Positions 11,176-20,978 of a stretch of DNA of 64,000 nt are shown here, one piece after another. The stretch comes from Phocoenobacter atlanticus subsp. cyclopteri (GTDB lineage: Bacteria; Pseudomonadota; Gammaproteobacteria; Enterobacterales; Pasteurellaceae), in assembly GCF_018343795.1 (NCBI RefSeq), contig NZ_CP074346.1, forward strand, positions 1,736,001 to 1,800,000, given 5' to 3'. Every line of letters starts with the position of its first letter. Position 1 is the first letter of the stretch. The notes below the pieces were generated by a model. It saw only the letters and a program-made list of their open reading frames with translations. It made no database searches and was not told where the DNA came from. The position numbers and the translations under genes were made by a program.

Positions 11176-12212
11176 TCTGTTAATAATTTATTCAATTCAT
11201 TCAATACCGTTTCAGGCTGAATATCAATCAAACTTTGATGATAACCTTGCTCGGCATCGCCTTTACGAACTTTGATCAAGCCGCCTTCAATTAAGCGAAT
11301 AATTTTCACTTTTTCAGAAAGTGGTGGCGTGTATTGTGGGCTTGTTGGTCCATAAAGTGCCACAAGCGGTTTACCCAAAGCCGCCGCAATGTGCATTAAA
11401 CCTGAGTCATTACTCACAACAGCACGACAGGTGGAAATCAGATCAACGGCTTGGTTTAAGTTAGTCTGTCCTGCAAGGTTAATACAGTAACGTTGCTGTT
11501 CTTCGGTCAGTGTAGTGCGGATTTCTTCGCCAACCGCATTGTCTTTGGCTGAACCAAAAATACTGATCGAGTAGCCTTTTTCAATCAAAAGTTGGGCTAA
11601 TTTTGCATAATGATAATGTGGCCAACGTTTTGCAGGACCAAATTCCGCACCGGGGCAAAATCCGATGGTTTCTCTATTTTCTGCATAAGCAAATTGCTTT
11701 TCAAACTGTGTAATTGTTTTCTCAACTTGTTGTTTTTCAACGATTAAATAAGGATAATCAATCTTGATTTGTTCAGCGTTTGGAATTTTCCCGTTTTCAT
11801 AGGCAAGGGCAACATAGCGTTGCACCATCATCGGATAATCATTTTTATTATTGCGTAAATCATTTAATAATCCATAACGAATCTCACCTTTCCAACCACG
11901 TCTAACAGGAATTTTGGCGAAAAAAGGTACAAAAGCCGATTTTAGGGAATTAGGCAACACTATCGCCATATCATATTGATTTTGCAAATTTTTTCCTAAA
12001 TCATACCGCTTACGTAACTCAAATGCACCGTGTCCGAGTGGCATTGTGATGGCTTTGCGAATTTCAGGCATACGAGATAATAAAGGACGACACCAGTCGG
12101 GTGCCATTACGTCAATTTGACAATTTGGATAGTTTTTTTTGAGTTGTTGATAAAGGGAGTGGGACATCATCATATCGCCCACCCAAGAAGGTCCAATAAT
12201 TAAAATATTCAT
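11172..12212 (-). CDS. waaF: ADP-heptose:LPS heptosyltransferase II
   Basis: Predicted 346 aa, glycosyltransferase family 9. WaaF adds the second heptose of the inner core. Family motifs include MNILIIGPSWVGDMMMSHSL at the N-terminus, FCPGAEFGPAKRWP in the middle and VVSNDSGLMHIAAALGKP towards the C-terminus. It is the first gene of waaF-waaC-ubiB, following the oapA terminator. An uptake-like sequence lies within the gene near 11980-12015. Confidence 0.95.
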   Translation of the reverse strand: MNILIIGPSWVGDMMMSHSLYQQLKKNYPNCQIDVMAPDWCRPLLSRMPEIRKAITMPLGHGAFELRKRYDLGKNLQNQYDMAIVLPNSLKSAFVPFFAKIPVRRGWKGEIRYGLLNDLRNNKNDYPMMVQRYVALAYENGKIPNAEQIKIDYPYLIVEKQQVEKTITQFEKQFAYAENRETIGFCPGAEFGPAKRWPHYHYAKLAQLLIEKGYSISIFGSAKDNAVGEEIRTTLTEEQQRYCINLAGQTNLNQAVDLISTCRAVVSNDSGLMHIAAALGKPLVALYGPTSPQYTPPLSEKVKIIRLIEGGLIKVRKGDAEQGYHQSLIDIQPETVLNELNKLLTE

Positions 12213-12231
12213 TCTGTTCTCTTATAAAAAG

Positions 12232-12258
12232 AAAGAGTGAGTAAAAACTCACTCTTTT
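12232..12258. terminator. Terminator downstream of oapA
   Basis: AAAGAGTGAGT at 12232-12242 pairs with ACTCACTCTTT starting at 12247. On the minus strand it is followed by a T-rich tract, so it ends oapA transcription just before waaF. Confidence 0.8.
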
Positions 12259-12267
12259 GATTTTAAA

Positions 12268-13197
12268 TTATTTTTTATAAATATATGTGCCATTTGATTG
12301 ACGGATAAAGCGTCCACCTTTCACATCCATCATAATAACTCTTCGTTTATCATTTAATTGAACGATAACTTTATCCCCAACATTTAAATGTTGGAATATT
12401 TTGCTTCCACCTTTTACTCTTGCCATTTCATTCACATCAGCAATACTTAAATGATTATCTCGGAAAAGTTGCATTAATGAAACCCCTCTTTTCATGATTA
12501 AGGTTTTTGTGGTGGATGTTGCTAATGCATCATTATTTTTAATTGTTACTTTAGGTTCTTGAGCCTCTACTATCGGCTCTAAGTTTGATTGAGGAAGAGT
12601 CTCAGGTTCAGAAATAACCTCAATATCTACTACCGTTGGTACTTTTTCCTCTGATGGCAGATTTACCTGTAATACTTTAGGTTCTACTATCTGACTTTTC
12701 TGTGCTTGTAATAACTGCTCTTCTTTCTGTCGCTTAGCCTCATTTTCATCAATAGGATGAAATTCAATAGGTAAATCATTACTTTGCTGAGTTTGTAACT
12801 CTTTCATTTTTTGAGGCTCATTTGGTTTTAATAACCAAAATACGACGCCTAATAACAGTATAATTAAAAAAACAATTGCCCAGCGGATATATTTTACTGA
12901 CGAATTTCTTTTTTTCATATATAGATCTGATGTCGTAACTATTTTTTCAGAAGTAACACCACTGAAAGAAGGGGCTTGCTCAAATGTTTCTTCTGTTTGG
13001 GTGCTAGGTTGTTTTTTAACCTGATTAATCAATTCTTTTTGCATTTTTTTATCCATTTTTTTAATAGAAAGGCGAGTGCCTGAAAATTTTACCCCATTAT
13101 AAGCAAATGATGGCTTAGGATAAGTAAGTAATAGTCTAGATTTGTTTTTTCCCGTATTTCTTTTATCTTGATTAGCACAAGAATAATTAGCTAACAT
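12268..13197 (-). CDS. oapA: Opacity-associated protein OapA, LysM-like
   Basis: Predicted 309 aa as opened; the ATG for MDKKMQKELI (about residue 48) is an alternative start. A single transmembrane helix (RWAIVFLIILLLGVVFWLL, about residues 105-123) is followed by a Pro/Glu-rich periplasmic linker. The C-terminal OapA domain contains MKRGVSLMQLFRDNHL and DVNEMARVKGG and is LysM-like. In H. influenzae OapA affects colony opacity and adherence; peptidoglycan binding is inferred from the fold. A hairpin terminator follows. Confidence 0.85.
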   Translation of the reverse strand: MLANYSCANQDKRNTGKNKSRLLLTYPKPSFAYNGVKFSGTRLSIKKMDKKMQKELINQVKKQPSTQTEETFEQAPSFSGVTSEKIVTTSDLYMKKRNSSVKYIRWAIVFLIILLLGVVFWLLKPNEPQKMKELQTQQSNDLPIEFHPIDENEAKRQKEEQLLQAQKSQIVEPKVLQVNLPSEEKVPTVVDIEVISEPETLPQSNLEPIVEAQEPKVTIKNNDALATSTTKTLIMKRGVSLMQLFRDNHLSIADVNEMARVKGGSKIFQHLNVGDKVIVQLNDKRRVIMMDVKGGRFIRQSNGTYIYKK

Positions 13198-13331
13198 ATT
13201 TAATTTCCATTGCTAAATTACAAGCAGATACCTATAGTTTAAAGGATTTTTATTTAATCATCACGCTTTTTTATCTTATAAGTACAGACTTTTCTATTTT
13301 TATAAAAAATAACGGCAACATAAATTATTGT

Positions 13332-13353
13332 TTTTCGATCTAGATCGAGAAAA
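13332..13353 (+). promoter_or_regulatory. CRP-S (Sxy-dependent) site upstream of comEA
   Basis: The 14-base perfect palindrome TCGATCTAGATCGA at 13335-13348 is flanked by TTT on the left and GAAAA on the right. This matches the general form of competence-regulon CRP-S sites, T-rich then CGATC, two bases, GATCG, A-rich. It lies about 80 bases before the comEA start, and comEA is a known member of that regulon in Haemophilus. Confidence 0.7.
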
Positions 13354-13433
13354 TAGCTGCTTATCATTGAATAAAAAGAGAGGTTTCCATAATGTATAAC
13401 TTCTATTTAACAAGCTCTGTAAGGGAGAAATTT

Positions 13434-13784
13434 ATGAAAGTATTAAAAGTCTGTGGATTTGGATTATTATTAGGTTTATTGACCACAACGGTTACTGCCA
13501 AAGAAAACTCAAATACAAATCACCAACCAACAAAGAATAATCAACAACTTGCTGTAAAAAAAGTAACCACTGTAAAAACTAATTTAAATGCAGTAAATAT
13601 TAACACAGCTACTGCGGCTGAATTAAAAGATAAATTATCTGGCATTGGGATAAAAAAAGCACAAGCTATTGTTGAATATCGTCAAAAAAATGGTAAATTC
13701 TTGACTGTGGAGCAAATTACGGAGGTTTCTGGTATTGGTAAAGCGACATTAGAAAAAAATCGGGAGCGAATTCTAGTCAATTAA
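13434..13784 (+). CDS. comEA: Competence DNA-binding protein, helix-hairpin-helix (ComEA family)
   Basis: Predicted 116 aa from the ATG at 13434, chosen because GGGAG lies just before it and it gives a clean signal peptide (MKVLKVCGFGLLLGLL, cleavage near VTA-K). An upstream ATG at 13392 lacks a ribosome site. After a short linker come tandem helix-hairpin-helix motifs: VNINTATAAEL, LSGIGIKKAQAIVEYR and VSGIGKATLEK. Periplasmic ComEA-type proteins bind incoming DNA during transformation. The CRP-S-like site upstream fits competence control. Confidence 0.9.
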   Translation: MKVLKVCGFGLLLGLLTTTVTAKENSNTNHQPTKNNQQLAVKKVTTVKTNLNAVNINTATAAELKDKLSGIGIKKAQAIVEYRQKNGKFLTVEQITEVSGIGKATLEKNRERILVN

Positions 13785-13809
13785 TCAAATTTTGAAGATT
13801 GAACGTAAA

Positions 13810-13845
13810 ATCAGCCCTCACATTATTTTGTAATATAGGGCTGAT
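13810..13845 (+). terminator. Terminator downstream of comEA
   Basis: ATCAGCCCT (13810-13818) pairs with AGGGCTGAT (13837-13845), followed by TATTTG. It separates comEA from the converging hemG. Confidence 0.75.
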
Positions 13846-13894
13846 TATTTGTTGCTACAAGAAAATAAAACGCAATAAAATTGCAAACTTTTCA

Positions 13895-14428
13895 TTACAT
13901 CTTACCGCTTATAATATTAAATTTTTGTGCAAAATCATTAACCCGCTGCCAATCGGTATATTCCACCTCTTTTGACGTATCTGTTTCTCCACCTGTTAAC
14001 CTCATAATAAATTGAATAATCAGTCGGTCATACCAAGAGTATTTAGGATAAAGTAAACTACCCGCAAAGACGGCAACCCAATTTGGTTTCCATTGAATAC
14101 TTTCTAATAGCTTACGAGTATAAGCATTTGTTTCAGGCTGATTTTTATTCTCTTTCCTAGCGGTAATATTTACACTAAAAAATGCAGATTTTTTTTGATT
14201 TAGTATCAAATGATGCTGTTGAATAAATTTTTTCAGCAAAGAATCAAAGCGACCATAACGAATGGAAGCACCAATAATGATATTGTCAAAACTGGCTAGC
14301 TCGTCCGATGTTATGGTATTTTCTCTTAATGAGCATAAACTCACTTCACCTTGAAGCACTTGTCTGATCTGTTCGGCAATTTTCTGTGTTTGACCATCTG
14401 TGGTCAAATATAAAATGATTGTTTTCAC
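13895..14428 (-). CDS. hemG: Menaquinone-dependent protoporphyrinogen IX dehydrogenase
   Basis: Predicted 177 aa, flavodoxin fold. HemG oxidises protoporphyrinogen IX to protoporphyrin IX, passing electrons to quinones. The FMN phosphate loop is YLTTDGQTQKIAEQI near the N-terminus. The segments IIIGASIRYGRF and FAGSLLYPKYSWYDR, with the HemG-specific insert, separate it from ordinary flavodoxins. It overlaps the end of murJ by one base. Its presence suggests a complete heme pathway, which contrasts with the frameshift in hemB. Confidence 0.92.
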   Translation of the reverse strand: MKTIILYLTTDGQTQKIAEQIRQVLQGEVSLCSLRENTITSDELASFDNIIIGASIRYGRFDSLLKKFIQQHHLILNQKKSAFFSVNITARKENKNQPETNAYTRKLLESIQWKPNWVAVFAGSLLYPKYSWYDRLIIQFIMRLTGGETDTSKEVEYTDWQRVNDFAQKFNIISGKM

Positions 14429-16017
14429 TATTCCACCTTGAAATCTTGTTTACGTAATCCTAATAGAACTAAACAACTAAAATAAACCGTTGCTGCCAAT
14501 AATACTAACCAACTGAGCCAATGAATACGTTGCAATAACGTTAAACTATACCACTCTTGTAAATTTGGAGAAAAATAATTTACTACCCCCCCCATAACCA
14601 GTGCTGCAATCAATAATTTTAGGGTAAAAATGATAGTTTTCAATGATATTTTATATATGCCTCTTCGTGATAATCCTCGATATAGTAGACTAGCATTTAC
14701 TGCGGCTGATAATGCAGAAGCCATAGCTAATCCGACATAACTAAATGGAATCGCAAGTAATCCAAAACAAATATTACTAACAGCTGCAATAATACCGATT
14801 TTTACGGGGGTTTTTGTATTTTGATTGGCATAAAAACCATTCGCTAAAATGCTGATCATCATATAGCTAATTAATCCAAAACACATTACTAACAAAGACT
14901 GTGAAGACGCAATCACATCAGAGAGTTGGAATTTACCTCGCATAAAAATCGTCATTAAAAGCGGCTTTGCTAATAATCCAATTCCAAACATTGCAGGAAG
15001 ACCTAACAATAGCACCATTCTAACGCCCCAATCCATTGTTTGACTAAATTCTGCTTTTCTTTGTATTTCATCAATATCTTTCTTTTTCGCAATTATAGAT
15101 AAATTAGGAAGAACCACAGTTGAAATTGCAATACCAAATAATCCTAAAGGAAATTCAATTAAGCGATCTGAATAATAGAGCCAACTAATTGAACCTGTCA
15201 CTAAAAAAGAGGCGATGACTTGATTTAATAATAAATTCACTTGTGTTACCGATACACCAAATAACGCAGGGATCATTAAGTTTCTAACTTTTGTCACACC
15301 TTTGTCTCGCCATGCCCATTTAGGCTTAACCAGTAACTTTTCTTTTTTAAGGAAAGGAATTTGGAATAAAAATTGTAATAACCCTCCTAAAAAAACACCA
15401 AACGCAAGTGCAATATCCGTTGAAGGGAAATAATCTACAGCAAATAGTGCAACGCCAATAATAGCCACATTCAATAAAACTGGGGAAAAAGCCATTACAC
15501 CAAATTTACCAATTGTATTTAATACTGCACCAGATAAGGCAACAAAAGTGATAAACCACAAATAAGGAAAAGTAATTTTAAGTAATAATGAGGCTTGAGT
15601 AAATTTTTGAGCATCTGCTCCATCATTTAACCAATCAATAAACCATCCTGTACCAAATAGTGCTGCAACAACAGGAGATGCGATCATCGCAACAAGAGTA
15701 ACTATGGTTACTAACCCACCTAATGTCCCTGATACTTTTGCAATAAATTCTCGTGTTTTATCTAATTCACCATCTGCATTATATTCTGCTAATACAGGTA
15801 CAAAAGCTTTAGAAAAAGCCCCTTCTGCAAATAAGCGACGTAAAAAATTAGGTATTCTATTGGCAAATAAAAACACATCCGCAGATACACCAGTACCCAA
15901 AATATTTGCCACAACAATATCCCTAACCAAACCTAATATTCGAGAAAGCAGTGTCATACTACTCACAATTATTCCCGATTTTATTAATTTTTTACTCAAA
16001 ATAATGGTTCTCTTCAT
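14428..16017 (-). CDS. murJ: Lipid II flippase MurJ
   Basis: Predicted 529 aa with about 14 hydrophobic segments, MVF/MOP superfamily. MurJ moves lipid II across the inner membrane for peptidoglycan synthesis. The family signature SRILGLVRDIVVANILGTG is near residue 25, with the essential-Arg region ANRIPNFLRRLFAEGAFSKA next. The divergent rpsT is its usual neighbour in gammaproteobacteria. hemG follows with a one-base overlap. Confidence 0.96.
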   Translation of the reverse strand: MKRTIILSKKLIKSGIIVSSMTLLSRILGLVRDIVVANILGTGVSADVFLFANRIPNFLRRLFAEGAFSKAFVPVLAEYNADGELDKTREFIAKVSGTLGGLVTIVTLVAMIASPVVAALFGTGWFIDWLNDGADAQKFTQASLLLKITFPYLWFITFVALSGAVLNTIGKFGVMAFSPVLLNVAIIGVALFAVDYFPSTDIALAFGVFLGGLLQFLFQIPFLKKEKLLVKPKWAWRDKGVTKVRNLMIPALFGVSVTQVNLLLNQVIASFLVTGSISWLYYSDRLIEFPLGLFGIAISTVVLPNLSIIAKKKDIDEIQRKAEFSQTMDWGVRMVLLLGLPAMFGIGLLAKPLLMTIFMRGKFQLSDVIASSQSLLVMCFGLISYMMISILANGFYANQNTKTPVKIGIIAAVSNICFGLLAIPFSYVGLAMASALSAAVNASLLYRGLSRRGIYKISLKTIIFTLKLLIAALVMGGVVNYFSPNLQEWYSLTLLQRIHWLSWLVLLAATVYFSCLVLLGLRKQDFKVE

Positions 16018-16231
16018 TTGTTTTTAAAAATTGATCGGAATTTTAACAGTTTATTATGGGAAAAACATAAAAAAACTGTTAGAATTGCTCCCTATCTTTT
16101 CCACGAGAGTTTTTTTGTGTGAAATGGTTCTATTTTCAAGCCCGTGTCTCATTGAAAATGACAGATTTAGTAGTAGCATGAAGTCTATTTGTGCTTTTTA
16201 TTTTACATAGATATTTTTTAGGAGTTTGACC

Positions 16232-16495
16232 TTGGCTAATATCAAGTCGGCAAAAAAACGTGCGGTACAATCTGAAAAACACCGCCAACACAATGCAAGT
16301 TTACGTTCAATGATGCGTACTTACATTAAGAAAGTTTACGCAGCAGTTGAAGCTGGTGATAAAGCAGCATCTCAAGCAGCATTTTTAGAAATGCAAAAAA
16401 TTGTGGATCGTATGGCGTCAAAACGCTTAATTCACAAAAATAAAGCAGCTAATCACAAAGCGAAACTAGCCGCTCAAATCAAAAAATTAGCATAA
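16232..16495 (+). CDS. rpsT: 30S ribosomal protein S20
   Basis: Predicted 87 aa starting [20 protein letters not shown] after the initiator. S20 binds 16S rRNA early in 30S assembly. The start is a TTG at 16232, with GGAG at 16221-16224 in correct spacing; no ATG exists there. A TTG start is also used by E. coli rpsT, where it keeps expression under feedback. A terminator follows directly. Confidence 0.96.
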   Translation: MANIKSAKKRAVQSEKHRQHNASLRSMMRTYIKKVYAAVEAGDKAASQAAFLEMQKIVDRMASKRLIHKNKAANHKAKLAAQIKKLA

Positions 16496-16512
16496 TTGCA
16501 AATTTTTATAAG

Positions 16513-16537
16513 AAACCCACCGCTTGGTGGGTTTTTT
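16513..16537 (+). terminator. rpsT terminator
   Basis: AAACCCACC, a GCTT loop and GGTGGGTTTTTT form a textbook GC stem with a T run immediately after the rpsT stop. Confidence 0.9.
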
Positions 16538-16564
16538 ATTTCTAAATCTAAAGAGGAAAAAACG

Positions 16565-16963
16565 ATGAGTATATTAAAAGAGTTTAAACAGTTCGCAATT
16601 AAAGGCAATGTGGTTGATTTGGCTGTCGGTGTTGTTATTGGTAGTGCTTTTGGAAAGATTGTCGCTTCTTTTGTAAAAGACATTATTATGCCTCCACTCG
16701 GTGTTTTAATTGGAGGGGTAGATTTTAAAGATTTAGCGATAGTTTTAAAAGCTGCAACTGAAAAAACGGCGGCAGTTACAATGAATTATGGTATTTTTAT
16801 TCAAACCATTTTTGATTTTTTAATTATTGCTGCAGCGATCTTTATGGTAGTTAAAGTAATCAATAAAATGAAAAAAGCAGAAATAGAAGAGGAAGAGAAA
16901 AAACCAAAAGCTCCAACTCAAGAAGAATTACTGACTGAAATTCGTGATTTATTGCAAAAATAA
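16565..16963 (+). CDS. mscL: Large-conductance mechanosensitive channel
   Basis: Predicted 132 aa from the ATG at 16565, preceded by AGAGGAAAA. MscL is a homopentameric inner-membrane valve that opens on osmotic downshock. The start [20 protein letters not shown] and the TM1 pore segment [18 protein letters not shown] are conserved. TM2 ([17 protein letters not shown]) and a charged C-terminal helix follow. Confidence 0.96.
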   Translation: MSILKEFKQFAIKGNVVDLAVGVVIGSAFGKIVASFVKDIIMPPLGVLIGGVDFKDLAIVLKAATEKTAAVTMNYGIFIQTIFDFLIIAAAIFMVVKVINKMKKAEIEEEEKKPKAPTQEELLTEIRDLLQK

Positions 16964-17002
16964 TCTATTTTCTATTTTAATATTTTATTCTATACTGCAA
17001 GT

Positions 17003-17923
17003 ATGTCTGAAATAATAAATCTTGAAGTACAAAGGCTTCTCGCTCAAACACAACCTTACTGGGATTTTCTACGTATTGAGCGACAAGCCAGCATACATAC
17101 TGTTACCAATTATCAACGCCAACTTAAAGCAGTGGCAGAGTTGCTTGTGCAAGCACAAATCACTAAATGGCAAGATGTCCAACCTAGTACAGTGCGTTGG
17201 ATTTTAACACAAAGTCATAAAGCAAATTTGGGAGCAAAAAGCATTAATCTTCGTCTTTCAGCACTGCGTCAGTTTTTTAACTATTTAATACGCAGTGAAA
17301 AAATGACGGTCAATCCTGCACAAGGTATTAAAGCACCTAAACAAGGACAACACCTTCCTAAAAATATAGATGCTGAACAACTTTCCCATTTACTGGATTT
17401 TACGCCTGAAAAAGCCACAGATTGGCGAGATCTTGCAATGATGGAGCTAACCTATAGTTCTGGACTTCGCTTAGCAGAATTACAAGGCATTAATTTAGGT
17501 GACATTGATTTTAAGACTAAAGAAGTGCGAGTATTAGGAAAAGGAAGTAAAGAGCGAATTTTACCTATTGGTTCAAAAGCGATAGCAGTATTACAGAAAT
17601 GGTTAGAGGTACGCCTTCAATTTAAACCTACAGAAGAGGCATTATTTTTAAATACTCGAGGTACTAGAATTTCACAACGTGCAATTCAACTTATTATGAA
17701 AAAATGGGGACAAAAGCAGGGGTTAGAAACACACTTACATCCTCATAAACTCCGCCACTCTTTTGCTACACAGATGTTAGAAGGAAGTGGTGATTTAAGA
17801 GCAGTACAAGAACTTTTAGGACATTCAAGCCTTTCCACAACTCAAGTCTATACACACTTAGATTTTCAACATCTTGCTAATGTTTATGATGCCGCTCACC
17901 CAAGAGCTAAGCGTAAGAAGTAG
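17003..17923 (+). CDS. xerC: Site-specific tyrosine recombinase XerC
   Basis: Predicted 306 aa. With XerD it resolves chromosome dimers at dif. The N-terminal SAM-like core-binding domain (about residues 15-100) is followed by the catalytic domain. Active-site residues are visible: Arg in SSGLRLAEL, Lys in GKGSKER, H..R in [14 protein letters not shown], His in [12 protein letters not shown] and the Tyr nucleophile in QVYTHLD. It stands alone between mscL and the Wzz-like gene. Confidence 0.94.
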   Translation: MSEIINLEVQRLLAQTQPYWDFLRIERQASIHTVTNYQRQLKAVAELLVQAQITKWQDVQPSTVRWILTQSHKANLGAKSINLRLSALRQFFNYLIRSEKMTVNPAQGIKAPKQGQHLPKNIDAEQLSHLLDFTPEKATDWRDLAMMELTYSSGLRLAELQGINLGDIDFKTKEVRVLGKGSKERILPIGSKAIAVLQKWLEVRLQFKPTEEALFLNTRGTRISQRAIQLIMKKWGQKQGLETHLHPHKLRHSFATQMLEGSGDLRAVQELLGHSSLSTTQVYTHLDFQHLANVYDAAHPRAKRKK

Positions 17924-17951
17924 TGGTAATATGTTTTCTACACAACATTGA

Positions 17952-17980
17952 GGTATAAAAGACATTTTGTCCTTTATACC
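17952..17980. terminator. Hairpin between xerC and the Wzz-like gene
   Basis: GGTATAAA with AGGAC-type bases pairs imperfectly with GTCCTTTATACC on the other side. It lies between convergent genes and can terminate either. Confidence 0.6.
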
Positions 17981-17990
17981 TACCTAAATT

Positions 17991-19472
17991 TTATTTTTTA
18001 TTTGATAAAAATGCTGAACGCAACAAAGCAATTCCCATTCCAATAAATAATCCCATAAAGGTTGATGCAAATAGAATAATTAATGATTTTTTCAAATTAA
18101 AACCAAATGAATTTGCGATATAAGGTTCTGCTACAGTACTATAAAGAGAGCTATTTTTATTCATAGATAACTTTTTATATTCATTTAATAATATCATAAA
18201 GATTTTCTGTGATTCATTCACTTTTTTTACCGTATTTTCGAAAATAGTTGGTATCATAGCAATGGTTTTTTGTTGATTTTCAGTATCACTTATGCTACTT
18301 ATGCTACCAGCAATCATATCAATTTCTTTTTCCAATGAAAATAATTTTTCTGAAGCTGCAATTCTTTTATTAATAATTTCTTTCTTAAGCTCTGATGATG
18401 ATAATTGTGAGCCTAAATGTAATAAATCATTTAGCATACTTTTATCCATATTTGCTTCAATAGATGGATTTTTCAATGGTTGCTGTACCGTATTACTACT
18501 CTCTATATTTGTACTCAATTTACTTAAAATAAAATCATAAGTTGCTATTTTTTTATTTATTTCGGCTCTATCTAATTCTTTTACTCTAAGTTGTGAAAAA
18601 ATTTGCATCTCTAGTAATTTATTATACTTAACTAATTCTGGTGAAATGGAATAGGTATAAGATCGCATTACATTAATATCATTATCAATCACATCTTTTA
18701 TTGTACGAGTAAGATCATTAAGGTTATAGTTATTTACAGAAATAGAATTACTTCCATCGAGCATTGATAGTTTTTCCAATGCAACCTCTACGCCTTTACT
18801 ATAATTTAATAACTTATCATAATTATCAATAATTACCGCATTTTTATCATAAACAAATGCTTCTTGTGGATAAGAAATATTTGGGCTAACTAGCCCCTTA
18901 GTTACCGCATTTTTAGACCACTCTGTTGCCACCGCTTTAAGTAATTTTTTTGCATCATTTTCAGAAAGCTTGATCTGAGATAAGTCCAAACTTAAAGTTA
19001 CATACGTTTTCGCATTATTTTTAAGTAAATCTAAGGATGCTTTTGTTTCTTCTACTTGGTCTTTCGTGATTTTTTTATTCGATAAATTATTTAATAAGGT
19101 ATTTTCTGCAATTTTTATTAAAGAATTTGTTGCTTCAATTGATATAGCCTTAGATACTCCTCGAATATCAGCATCTATATTCGTATCTTCTAGTGCTAGT
19201 TTTATGTTCTCTGGCACAATGATATCTTCTGGAGAAAATTTTACGCCATTAGGATAACGACTATCACTAGAAGAAATAAACTCAATTGCAATAGGGTAAT
19301 TCACTGTTTTTGGTGTGTAAAATGCTAACTTTGAAAATTGAAAAGCTAGCGCAAATAAAAAGAAAGCGAGGGTGAAAGCAATAATTAGCCCTCTTTGTCT
19401 AAAAAGGTTTTTAAACATAGCCAGTAAATCAATTTCATCATTGGCTATTACATTTGTATTCTCGCTGTTCAT
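17991..19472 (-). CDS. Wzz-like polysaccharide co-polymerase
   Basis: Predicted 493 aa. The architecture is that of chain-length determinants (Wzz/FepE superfamily): an N-terminal cytoplasmic segment (DEIDLLAMFKNLFRQRG), TM1 at about residues 33-52, a long periplasmic coiled-coil-rich region, and TM2 near the C-terminus (FASTFMGLFIGMGIALL). Such proteins set the length of surface polysaccharide chains. No polymerase or glycosyltransferase is next to it, so its partner lies elsewhere. Low-complexity Asn/Lys/Ser composition makes the periplasmic part hard to place. Confidence 0.72.
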   Translation of the reverse strand: MNSENTNVIANDEIDLLAMFKNLFRQRGLIIAFTLAFFLFALAFQFSKLAFYTPKTVNYPIAIEFISSSDSRYPNGVKFSPEDIIVPENIKLALEDTNIDADIRGVSKAISIEATNSLIKIAENTLLNNLSNKKITKDQVEETKASLDLLKNNAKTYVTLSLDLSQIKLSENDAKKLLKAVATEWSKNAVTKGLVSPNISYPQEAFVYDKNAVIIDNYDKLLNYSKGVEVALEKLSMLDGSNSISVNNYNLNDLTRTIKDVIDNDINVMRSYTYSISPELVKYNKLLEMQIFSQLRVKELDRAEINKKIATYDFILSKLSTNIESSNTVQQPLKNPSIEANMDKSMLNDLLHLGSQLSSSELKKEIINKRIAASEKLFSLEKEIDMIAGSISSISDTENQQKTIAMIPTIFENTVKKVNESQKIFMILLNEYKKLSMNKNSSLYSTVAEPYIANSFGFNLKKSLIILFASTFMGLFIGMGIALLRSAFLSNKK

Positions 19473-19534
19473 AATTTTTCCTTGATTATATTTAAATATT
19501 GACGACGCATTATAACAAATAGTTTTAATTTTGT

Positions 19535-20389
19535 TTATACATTTAGTGACTCTAACTGACGATGGCGAATTTTCACATTATGATTTTTACATTTAAACTC
19601 TTCAAATAATTTTTCTGCCACAAAAACAGAACGATGCTTACCGCCAGTACAACCAATAGCAATAGTAAGATAACTACGATTATTCTTTTTAAGATCAGGT
19701 AACCAAGTCAACAGATAATCGGTGGTTTGATGGATAAACTGATTTACAATTTGATGATCTGATAGAAAATTTTGAACGGGTTTTTCAAGACCAGTCATTG
19801 GGCGAAGATGAATATCCCAGTGTGGATTTGGAAGAAAACGCACATCGAAAACATAATCTGCATCTGTCGGAATACCATATTTAAAACCAAAAGATTCAAA
19901 AATAATATGCAATTCTTTTGTTTCATCACCTCTTAATAAATTTCTCAATTTATCCGCCAGTTGATGAGTGGAAAGATGTGTGGTATCTATTATGTCATTC
20001 GCATATTGATATAAAGGTTCAAGAATTTTATTTTCAAATTCAATTGCACCAGTTAGAGACAAATTTTGTGTAGAAAGGGGATGTAACCGACGAGAATCAC
20101 TATAACGTTGAACCAAGACCTGAGAATCACAATCTAAAAAAATGAACCGAGTATCTAAATACGTCGGCAATTCCGCAAAAATTTGATCAGGTTTAGCAAT
20201 ATGATTAGGGAAATTACGAATATCTAAACTAATGACAATGGCTGTTTCAGTTTTAGATAAAATATTGACTAAATTTGGAATTAAAGAAAGTGGCATATTA
20301 TCAACACAATAGTACCCCATATCTTCTAATACTCGCAAAGCAACAGATTTTCCTGAACCAGATCGTCCGCTCACTATAATTAATTCCAT
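19535..20389 (-). CDS. rapZ: RNase adapter protein RapZ
   Basis: Predicted 284 aa. RapZ binds the small RNA that controls glucosamine-6-phosphate synthase and delivers it to RNase E. The Walker A motif GRSGSGKS is at about residues 7-14. The C-terminal RNA-binding domain has conserved RFLPNPHWD and [16 protein letters not shown]. It follows ptsN with a 3-base gap, the standard lpt-ptsN-rapZ order. Confidence 0.95.
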   Translation of the reverse strand: MELIIVSGRSGSGKSVALRVLEDMGYYCVDNMPLSLIPNLVNILSKTETAIVISLDIRNFPNHIAKPDQIFAELPTYLDTRFIFLDCDSQVLVQRYSDSRRLHPLSTQNLSLTGAIEFENKILEPLYQYANDIIDTTHLSTHQLADKLRNLLRGDETKELHIIFESFGFKYGIPTDADYVFDVRFLPNPHWDIHLRPMTGLEKPVQNFLSDHQIVNQFIHQTTDYLLTWLPDLKKNNRSYLTIAIGCTGGKHRSVFVAEKLFEEFKCKNHNVKIRHRQLESLNV

Positions 20390-20392
20390 CTT

Positions 20393-20941
20393 TTACTCCT
20401 CACTACTCATACTCTTTATTTGATCTTGGTTTTCTGCATCCTGTAGAGCTGTACACATTTCTGAATCTGCTGTTTCAAGTATATTCCAAACATCTTCCTC
20501 TGATTCTGCTGTTCTCAGTGATTTTGCAAGTTGCTTATTATTTAATATAGTGACAATTTCCTGTAAATCTTTTTTATATTCATCATTTTCCTTATCAGGG
20601 AAAATCATTGCAAAAATAAGGTCAATTTCCTTATTTTCTATAGTTTCATAATCAATTGGATTTTCTAATTGTAAAAAAACAGCGATCGGCTCATCACTAT
20701 TCCAATTTGGTAATTTGGTATGGGGAACTGCAATGCCATAATTAATGCACGTTGAACCTAATTTTTCACGCTTACATAGACAAGAAAAACAGTCTATTGC
20801 AGAAACATCATAATTTTCTGAAAAATGCTGTATTAAATAATCTGTTACTACAGAGCCTACTATTTCTAATGCTCTTTTTTTACTTGAAATATGAACGCCT
20901 ACACGAATCAATTCAGGTTTAAGGTATTTTGTTAATTTCAT
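20393..20941 (-). CDS. ptsN: Nitrogen-regulatory PTS EIIA component
   Basis: Predicted 182 aa, longer than E. coli PtsN (163 aa) because of an acidic C-terminal tail. The phosphorylated His is in GIAVPHTKLP, preceded by KLGSTCINYG. EIIA-Ntr regulates potassium transport and phosphate signalling in relatives. It lies between lptB and rapZ on the same strand. Confidence 0.92.
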   Translation of the reverse strand: MKLTKYLKPELIRVGVHISSKKRALEIVGSVVTDYLIQHFSENYDVSAIDCFSCLCKREKLGSTCINYGIAVPHTKLPNWNSDEPIAVFLQLENPIDYETIENKEIDLIFAMIFPDKENDEYKKDLQEIVTILNNKQLAKSLRTAESEEDVWNILETADSEMCTALQDAENQDQIKSMSSEE

Positions 20942-20978
20942 TATTTATACTTATATGTATACGACTTAATAAATCAAT

